A DNA stretch of 12,278 nucleotides from Nitrospirota bacterium. Its GTDB lineage: Bacteria; Nitrospirota; JACRHJ01. Both the position numbers and the translations under genes were made by a program. The stretch lies in assembly GCA_021785055.1 (NCBI GenBank), contig JAJYGS010000054.1:1-12278 (forward strand). Direction: 5' to 3'. Below, in pieces: positions 6,289 through 12,278 of this stretch. The notes beneath the pieces were generated by a model. The model did no database searches. It was given only the letters and a program-made list of their open reading frames with translations, and had not been told where the DNA came from. How positions within the stretch are numbered: the stretch's first letter is position 1; each line of letters opens with the position of its first letter.

Positions 6289-6320
6289 AAAAAAATTTCC
6301 ATGGGGTCTCGCCTGGCCCC
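6289..6320 (-). terminator. Probable intrinsic terminator after ihfB
   Basis: Minus-strand GGGGCCAGGCGAGACCCCATGG can fold either as GGGG/CCCC or as CCAGG/CC-A-TGG. It is followed by AAATTTTTTT (T-run 6295-6289). It lies 18 nt after the ihfB stop. The stem is imperfect, so confidence is moderate. Confidence 0.45.
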
Positions 6321-6337
6321 TTTTCTCCGCCCGCCCC

Positions 6338-6619
6338 CTACTTGCCGTCTACAAGCTCCTTGAGCTCCTTGCCGGCCTTAAAGAACGGAACCTTTTTGGA
6401 AGGCACGGAAACGGGGGAGCCTGTCTTGGGGTTTCTGCCCTCGCGCTGCTTACGCGAGCGGATTTTGAAGCTGCCGAAACCTCTTATCTCGATTTTGTCG
6501 CCGATGGCAAGCGAGTCCTTGATGCTGTCGAAGATTGTATTGATTATTACCTCTGTCTGCTTCTTTGTAAGACCGTCGACCTTGTCAGAAACCTTCTCAA
6601 CAAGCTCCGCCTTAGTCAT
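6338..6619 (-). CDS. ihfB: Integration host factor/HU family DNA-binding protein (IHF-beta-like)
   Basis: This is 93 aa, the normal size of the family. An N-terminal helical dimerisation region (MTKAELVEKVSDKVDGLTKKQ) is followed by the signature IEIRGFGSFKIRSRKQREGRNP, with GFGSF at 47-51. The DNA-intercalating proline is in RNPKTG (62-67), and the end is VPFFKAGKELKELV. It bends DNA and shapes the nucleoid, recombination and transcription. Sequence alone does not separate IHF-beta from IHF-alpha or HU. Assignment to ihfB rests on synteny, since the order aroA–cmk–rpsA–ihfB is conserved in proteobacteria. It has its own promoter upstream (6676-6704) and a GGGGG-rich stretch before the ATG that could pair with 16S rRNA at long spacing. 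Terminator-like hairpins follow it. Confidence 0.9.
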   Translation of the reverse strand: MTKAELVEKVSDKVDGLTKKQTEVIINTIFDSIKDSLAIGDKIEIRGFGSFKIRSRKQREGRNPKTGSPVSVPSKKVPFFKAGKELKELVDGK

Positions 6620-6648
6620 AAACCATTACCCCCGTTATATGAAATTTC

Positions 6649-6658
6649 AGAGCGCTCT
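6649..6658. repeat. Perfect 10-bp palindrome in the ihfB leader
   Basis: AGAGCGCTCT is perfectly self-complementary. It sits about 11-20 nt after the predicted ihfB transcription start and 30 nt before the ATG. It could be an operator or simply a chance dyad. Confidence 0.4.
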
Positions 6659-6675
6659 TGATGACCTTGAGGGAA

Positions 6676-6704
6676 TAAATAACATATCCATAACCCGTTG
6701 TCAA
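6676..6704 (-). promoter_or_regulatory. Promoter for ihfB
   Basis: A perfect TTGACA (6704-6699) is followed, after exactly 17 nt, by TATTTA (6681-6676). The predicted start is near 6669, giving a leader of about 50 nt. It lies entirely in the sppA–ihfB gap, so ihfB can be transcribed apart from the upstream operon. Confidence 0.6.
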
Positions 6705-6726
6705 GGTTAAAGATATTGTTTTTTTG

Positions 6727-7623
6727 TCATCTTATTTCCGGCGCGGCATAGAGATACATCATGCCCTGGAGGTTCTTCCCGATGAGGCCCTGGAAGAGAG
6801 TGCTTGCGTCCTGCCCCTTCAGAATGTCCCAGATGGACGTCTTTTTCTCTTCCGTTACCACCTTCGGCCTGCCCTTTATCCCGGCCATTTTACCCGCGAC
6901 GCTTATGGCGTCCTGAAGGTCTCCAAGCCCGTCCACAAGGCCGAGCGCCTTCGCCTGCCTACCGGTGTAGACGCTGCCGTCAGCCAGCGCCCAGACGTCC
7001 GCCGTCTTCATCTTCCGTCCCTTGGCGACGGCCTCGACGAACTGCCCGTGCACGTCCCGGAGGACGTTTTTCAAGTATTCCTGCTCGCCGGGGGTCATCG
7101 TCCGCATGAAATCCCCGACGTCCTTGCGCTTGCCGGAGGCTATCGTCTGGTCTTTTATGCCTATCTTTTTAAGGAGTTGCTCAACCGACGCGAACTCCAT
7201 TATGACCCCGATGCTGCCCGTGAGGGTGCCTGGGTTGGCCAGTATCCTGTCAGCTGCGGAGGCGATATAATACCCGCCGGAGGCTGCGACCGTGCCCATG
7301 GAGACGATGATTTTTTTGCCGGTTTTCGCGCGGACCTTGTTTATTTCCTCGTAGATTTCCTGGCTTGGGACGACAGCCCCGCCGGGGCTGTTAATCCGGA
7401 GGACGATGGCCTTCACGGAAGGTTCCCTGGAGTATTTTTTAAGCTGACGGATTACGCCCTGAGAGGAGAGAATGATACCGTCTATCTTTATGACCGCGAC
7501 CTTGCCGGAAGCTGCAACCGACGCCTTTCCGAGAAAAAGGGAAGCGCCGGTCGAGATTGCTATTACAAGCGCGACAGCAATAATTATCCCGACTATCAGG
7601 AAAGCTACCGGTTTCCTGTTCAT
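6727..7623 (-). CDS. sppA: Signal peptide peptidase SppA, 36K type
   Basis: This 298-aa inner-membrane serine protease degrades cleaved signal peptides. An N-terminal membrane segment (residues about 7-31) anchors it, with the catalytic part expected outside the cytoplasm. SppA/ClpP-like motifs are VAVIKIDGII (42-51), LRINSPGGAV (75-84) and GTVAASGGYYIASAAD (110-125), with nucleophile Ser115 in ASGG. IASGKRKDVG (161-170) follows, where Lys167 is the probable general base. The 52-residue Ser-Lys spacing agrees with the Bacillus-type Ser/Lys dyad. It is the short single-domain form rather than the long duplicated E. coli type. The start is fixed by GGGAGG about 5 nt before ATG 7623. It lies between rpsA and ihfB, 103 nt after rpsA, behind a strong hairpin. 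Confidence 0.95.
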   Translation of the reverse strand: MNRKPVAFLIVGIIIAVALVIAISTGASLFLGKASVAASGKVAVIKIDGIILSSQGVIRQLKKYSREPSVKAIVLRINSPGGAVVPSQEIYEEINKVRAKTGKKIIVSMGTVAASGGYYIASAADRILANPGTLTGSIGVIMEFASVEQLLKKIGIKDQTIASGKRKDVGDFMRTMTPGEQEYLKNVLRDVHGQFVEAVAKGRKMKTADVWALADGSVYTGRQAKALGLVDGLGDLQDAISVAGKMAGIKGRPKVVTEEKKTSIWDILKGQDASTLFQGLIGKNLQGMMYLYAAPEIR

Positions 7624-7682
7624 TCAAGCCTCCCAGACCAGCCCCCGACAAGCCCCCACGATAATCCACCGCCGCCAGGCTT

Positions 7683-7722
7683 CCCGGTGGTTCCCGCCCC
7701 CCGGGGGGGGGCAACCACCGGG
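7683..7722. other. Large GC-rich hairpin between rpsA and sppA
   Basis: CCCGGTGGTT (7683-7692) and AACCACCGGG (7713-7722) are perfect 10-bp inverted arms. They enclose a C-rich/G-rich core that can extend the stem and includes nine G in a row (7703-7711). On the rpsA (minus) strand no U-run follows, so it is unlikely to be a simple intrinsic terminator. It lies 4 nt past the rpsA stop codon. It may protect the rpsA mRNA 3' end or dampen expression of sppA. On the plus strand it is followed by ATTTTAA. Confidence 0.7.
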
Positions 7723-7726
7723 GATT

Positions 7727-9478
<1,752 letters not shown>

Positions 9479-9506
9479 TAGACTTAAGTACCTCCAGTTT
9501 TTTATT

Positions 9507-9527
9507 TTTCAGGCACGCGGCCTGAAA
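9507..9527 (-). promoter_or_regulatory. Stem-loop in the rpsA leader
   Basis: On the minus strand TTTCAGGC, loop CGCGT, GCCTGAAA forms a perfect 8-bp stem. It is followed by an A-rich stretch and then GGAGGT and the rpsA ATG. There is no U-run, so it is not a terminator. Such a structure before an A-rich, extended initiation region is compatible with S1 autoregulation (inference). Confidence 0.55.
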
Positions 9528-9546
9528 CCCTGCAAGTTTTAAATCT

Positions 9547-9575
9547 TAACATATTTTCAGCCGGTTTTCCAGCAT
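9547..9575 (-). promoter_or_regulatory. Weak candidate promoter for rpsA
   Basis: Minus strand TGGAAA, 17 nt, TAAGAT, with an upstream TG giving an extended -10 (TGTTAAGAT). Each hexamer matches consensus at only 4 of 6 positions. It would lie just after the plsC stop and upstream of the leader stem-loop. Confidence 0.3.
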
Positions 9576-9577
9576 AA

Positions 9578-10213
9578 TTATGCGCGATTATCCTCTTTAA
9601 GCTTTTTTATTTCCTCCATTATCGCATCCGCAATCATCTGGTAGCGCTCATGCCCCTTAATTCCGGCCATTGCATTGAAATCCATCGGCTTTCCGAAGGT
9701 CACGGATATTTTTGCCGACCTTAGGGCCTTATACTCCTTGCCAAGCGTCCGCCAGCTTCCCTTTATGTACACCGGCACTACCGGGACCTTCGCAATGGAT
9801 ACTATCATCCCAATCCCCGCCTTGCCGGGCAGAAGGTTTTCGTCCGGACTTCTAGTCCCCTCAGGAAAAAGGCAAACCGGCTCTCCTTTTTTAAGCCGGT
9901 TCATTATGTCCGTCAGAGTCGCCTTGTCCAGGCGGTCCCGGTTTATCGGGAACGCCTTCCACCTGTCGAGGATAAATTTTTTCCAGGGCCTGTCAAACAG
10001 AGTATCTCGCGCGACGAAGTTTACCCTGCGCCATAGCGCCGAGCCGACGAGCGGCGGGTCGAGGAAGCTCGCGTGGTTGCTGGCGAGGATAACAGGGCCG
10101 CCCGATGGCACGTTCCCGCGTCCTGCAATCCTGTATCCGAAGAAAATTTTAAACAGGACAAAGAAGATGGCATGCGCCGTGTCGTAGAGTATATGGGTTT
10201 TAATTCCCCGCAA
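9578..10213 (-). CDS. plsC: 1-acyl-sn-glycerol-3-phosphate acyltransferase (PlsC family)
   Basis: This 211-aa membrane-associated acyltransferase makes phosphatidic acid from lysophosphatidic acid in phospholipid synthesis. A hydrophobic N-terminal stretch (about 9-26) is followed by the catalytic NHASFLD box (46-52, HX4D with His47 and Asp52). Then come a phosphate-binding region (FPINRDRLD) and FPEGTRSPD (116-124). The PVVPVYIKGS block is also typical. The start is TTG at 10213, preceded at 7 nt by AAGGTG. No in-frame ATG lies near the N-terminus, so translation start is rated less certain than identity. It overlaps the 3' end of cmk by 14 nt, indicating one transcript. In several related genomes the slot between cmk and rpsA holds ispH instead, so acyltransferase placement may be lineage-informative (from memory, not checked). 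Confidence 0.92.
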   Translation of the reverse strand: MRGIKTHILYDTAHAIFFVLFKIFFGYRIAGRGNVPSGGPVILASNHASFLDPPLVGSALWRRVNFVARDTLFDRPWKKFILDRWKAFPINRDRLDKATLTDIMNRLKKGEPVCLFPEGTRSPDENLLPGKAGIGMIVSIAKVPVVPVYIKGSWRTLGKEYKALRSAKISVTFGKPMDFNAMAGIKGHERYQMIADAIMEEIKKLKEDNRA

Positions 10214-10874
10214 CTTCCAGCACCTTCGTCTTCATCAGGGTCACCACGTCTTTTATGCCCATACCGGAGCTGTCCACAACCACGGCGTCCCGGGCCTTTT
10301 TAAGCGGCGCAATATCCCTGTGGCTGTCGTCGTAGTCCCGCTTCGAGACTTCCTCTATGGTCTTCTGAAGGTCCGTTTCAATCCCCTTCTCCTTGAACTC
10401 CATCCAGCGCCGCCTGGCCCGCTCTTCGACATTCGCGTCAAGGTAAAATTTTACCCCGGCCTCCGGGAAAACCACCGTGCCGATGTCCCGCCCTTCCAAC
10501 ACCACGCCGCCGCCCTCGCCCAGACGCCTCTGAAGCTGAAGCAGCCTCTCACGGACGCAGGGCTGCGCCGAGACGGCGGACGCCGCCATGCCCATATCAG
10601 GCGTGCGGATGGTCTCGCTCACGTCTTCATTATCCAGGTATACTTTAAGCCCGACCACGTCCTGAACAAGCCGAACTTCCGTCCTTGCGCACAGCGCGCG
10701 GAGGGCATCGCCTTCCTTAAGCTCCAAGCCCTCCCTGACGGCCTTCAAGCCGATTGCACGGTACATTGCTCCGGTGTCGATATAGAGATAGCCGAGCTCC
10801 CTGGCGAGCAGCTTGCCCACGGTGCTCTTCCCGGCCCCGGACGGGCCGTCTATGGCGACAATTAGTTTTTTCAT
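10200..10874 (-). CDS. cmk: (d)CMP kinase
   Basis: At 224 aa it has the expected size. It phosphorylates CMP/dCMP using ATP in pyrimidine nucleotide recycling. The P-loop DGPSGAGKST (9-18) is followed by LGYLYIDTGAMYRAIG (27-42, nucleotide-binding). EGRDIGTVVFPEA (127-139) and KRDYDDSHRDIAPLKKA (178-194) are CMP-kinase signatures that include the lid arginines. The ATG overlaps the aroA stop as ATGA (4 nt), so translation is coupled. Its own 3' end overlaps plsC. Confidence 0.97.
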   Translation of the reverse strand: MKKLIVAIDGPSGAGKSTVGKLLARELGYLYIDTGAMYRAIGLKAVREGLELKEGDALRALCARTEVRLVQDVVGLKVYLDNEDVSETIRTPDMGMAASAVSAQPCVRERLLQLQRRLGEGGGVVLEGRDIGTVVFPEAGVKFYLDANVEERARRRWMEFKEKGIETDLQKTIEEVSKRDYDDSHRDIAPLKKARDAVVVDSSGMGIKDVVTLMKTKVLEVAGN

Positions 10875-12163
10875 TTCAATGATTCCAGCAACTCCATAAA
10901 CCCCGGAAACGATGTTCTTATATTTTCAGTATCATTAATTACCATATCGCCGCCATGAGCGATTAGTCCCGCGACGGCCATGGACATCGCGACACGGTGG
11001 TCTCCGTGGCTGTCCACTTCCGCAGCATGGAAAGGCGTCCCTCCGTGAATTATCATCCCGTCCGGCGTCTCAACCACCTTCACGCCTATCTTGGAGAGTT
11101 CACCGGCCATGGCGGAGATTCTGTCCGATTCCTTTACCCGAAGCTCTGCGGCGTCTTTTATGACGGTTGTCCCGTTGGCGGCTGCCGCCGCGATGCAGAT
11201 AATGGGGAACTCGTCGATGGCGCGCAGGAATAATTCGCCGTCTACCCCTATTCCGCGAAGCTTTGAGTGCTCGACCGTAATGTCCGCTATCGGTTCCGGG
11301 CCGTCCTCACGTACGTTATCAACGGTTATGCGTGCGTTCATCATTCGCAAAATATCGATTATGCCCGTCCTGGTGGGGTTGATACCTACGTCTTTTATAG
11401 TAACTTTTGAGCCGGGCACGATCGCCGCCGCGACCATCGGAAAAGCCGCAGAAGAGATGTCCCCCGGCACCGTAAAATCGCGCGCAACAAGCCTCTGGCC
11501 GCCGGTAATTGAAACGGAAAGCCGCTCCACATTAACCTCGGCTCCCATATACCGTAACATCCGTTCCGTATGGTCGCGCGACTTCATCGGCTCCGTAACC
11601 GTCGTCGTCCCTTCCGCATAAAGCCCCGCAAGCAAAACGGCGGACTTCACCTGCGCGCTGGCAATCGGAGAGGAATAATCTATACCCTTCAGCCGCCCGC
11701 AGGGTTTAATTTGAAGCGGCGGATAGTTTTTTTCCCCCTCTCCGAAGATAATCGCGCCCATCTGCGAGAGCGGCTTCACAATGCGCGTCATCGGGCGCTT
11801 TTTGAGATACCGGTCTCCGGAAAGCGTAATGGGAAAATCCTGCGCACAGAGGAGTCCCGCAAGGAGTCTGATGCTCGTCCCGGAGTTGCCGAGGTCGAGG
11901 GCGCCTACAGGCGCCTTGAGCCCATGCAGGCCGACACCGTGTATGACAAGCTCGGAGCCGCCGAGGCCATCTATCTCGACTCCCAGCGCGGCGAAGGCCT
12001 TTGCGGTATTTACGCTGTCTTCGCCTGTAAGGAAGCCGGAAACCCTGCTTGTCCCTTCGGCGATTGCGCCAAGCATCACAGCCCTGTGCGAGATGGATTT
12101 ATCACCCGGCACGCGCACGGAACCGCGCAACGGGCCGGAAATGTTTATTTTCAATTTTTCCAT
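10871..12163 (-). CDS. aroA: 3-phosphoshikimate 1-carboxyvinyltransferase (EPSP synthase)
   Basis: This 430-aa enzyme joins shikimate-3-phosphate and PEP in the chorismate pathway. Key elements are VPGDKSISHRA (18-28, Lys22), LDLGNSGTSIRLLAG (89-103), LKKRPMTR (120-127), SSPIASAQVKSA (164-175), SRDHTERML (195-203), RAIDEFPI (314-321, catalytic Asp317), RVKESDRI (342-349, Glu345) and GDHRVAMS (387-394). The PEP-loop glycine (G95 in GNSGT) is retained. The SRDHTE block and the leucine instead of proline after R99 resemble class II-type sequences more than E. coli AroA. Predicted glyphosate response cannot be decided from this. It starts 1 nt after the tyrA stop and overlaps cmk, so it is part of an aromatic amino-acid/nucleotide operon. 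Confidence 0.98.
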   Translation of the reverse strand: MEKLKINISGPLRGSVRVPGDKSISHRAVMLGAIAEGTSRVSGFLTGEDSVNTAKAFAALGVEIDGLGGSELVIHGVGLHGLKAPVGALDLGNSGTSIRLLAGLLCAQDFPITLSGDRYLKKRPMTRIVKPLSQMGAIIFGEGEKNYPPLQIKPCGRLKGIDYSSPIASAQVKSAVLLAGLYAEGTTTVTEPMKSRDHTERMLRYMGAEVNVERLSVSITGGQRLVARDFTVPGDISSAAFPMVAAAIVPGSKVTIKDVGINPTRTGIIDILRMMNARITVDNVREDGPEPIADITVEHSKLRGIGVDGELFLRAIDEFPIICIAAAAANGTTVIKDAAELRVKESDRISAMAGELSKIGVKVVETPDGMIIHGGTPFHAAEVDSHGDHRVAMSMAVAGLIAHGGDMVINDTENIRTSFPGFMELLESLK

Positions 12164-12164
12164 A

Positions 12165-12278
12165 TTACTTTATCCTCTGCCTTACAGCCCTTGCCTTCTC
12201 GAACTCGGAAAGCAGGGCCTCGCCGTCTCCTGACTCCATGAGACTGCGTAGCCGCTCCAGGGATTTTATATACACCCC
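12165..12278 (-). CDS. tyrA: C-terminal end of prephenate dehydrogenase (partial, starts beyond window)
   Basis: A minus-strand open frame enters at 12278 and ends with TAA at 12167-12165, giving 37 residues including YIKSLERLRSLMES, then ALLSEFEKARAVRQRIK. This charged helical ending matches the usual C-terminal helix of TyrA-type prephenate dehydrogenases, and tyrA commonly precedes aroA. Only one nucleotide separates its stop from the aroA ATG. The assignment relies on the tail pattern and context, because no NAD-binding or catalytic motif is in view. Confidence 0.75.
   Translation of the reverse strand, partial: GVYIKSLERLRSLMESGDGEALLSEFEKARAVRQRIK

Noticed and set aside
6225..6337. Molybdenum-cofactor riboswitch upstream of moeA
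   Set aside because: The gap is only 113 nt and is mostly used by two simple hairpins. I cannot recognise the multi-stem Moco consensus by eye, so only a check is suggested.
7683..7722. Intrinsic terminator of rpsA
   Set aside because: The stem is strong, but no U-run follows on the minus strand; it is reported as a hairpin of unknown role.

Overview
The window looks like chromosomal DNA from an anaerobic Gram-negative bacterium. The gene order tyrA–aroA–cmk–plsC–rpsA–sppA–ihfB resembles the aroA–cmk–rpsA–ihfB block of proteobacteria. The inserted sppA, and an operon pairing MoeA with a RACo-type ATPase, suggest a deltaproteobacterium-like (Desulfuromonadota/Desulfobacterota) or Nitrospirota-like host. 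That placement is inference from gene order and protein character; no rRNA is present. Coding density is high, and nearly everything lies on the minus strand.

Right part (12278 down to 6338, minus strand): the end of a prephenate dehydrogenase (tyrA), then aroA (EPSP synthase), cmk (CMP kinase), a PlsC acyltransferase, rpsA (six-domain ribosomal protein S1), sppA (membrane signal-peptide peptidase) and ihfB (IHF/HU-type DNA-bending protein). tyrA, aroA, cmk and plsC are packed with a 1-nt gap or with overlaps. rpsA, sppA and ihfB each follow a gap of about 100 nt that contains structure. The rpsA leader has a stem-loop, a very GC-rich hairpin lies between rpsA and sppA, and a good promoter sits before ihfB.

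Middle part (6224 down to 1487, minus strand): a three-gene operon with 1-nt stop/start overlaps. It comprises moeA, a second moeA fused to a periplasmic-binding-protein-like domain, and an ASKHA ATPase of the RACo (reductive activator of corrinoid proteins) type that lacks the usual N-terminal ferredoxin domain. Two tandem terminator-like hairpins separate it from ihfB, and no clear promoter lies between the last hairpin and the first start codon. This is the most interesting set of genes here, because it couples molybdenum/tungsten cofactor assembly with an ATP-driven activator.

Left part: a small MerR-type regulator with a cysteine-rich two-CW tail (1358 to 942, minus) has its own strong promoter. 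It converges on a small polysaccharide-export (Wza-like) protein (392 to 934, plus) that may be translated from a leaderless mRNA. Upstream of that, and divergent from it, is the start of a cold-shock protein gene (139 to 1, minus). Its leader of about 155 nt has a consensus promoter followed at once by a terminator-like hairpin, a plausible attenuator. No tRNA, rRNA, CRISPR array, insertion sequence or prophage gene was seen, and no gene-free stretch exceeds 300 bases.
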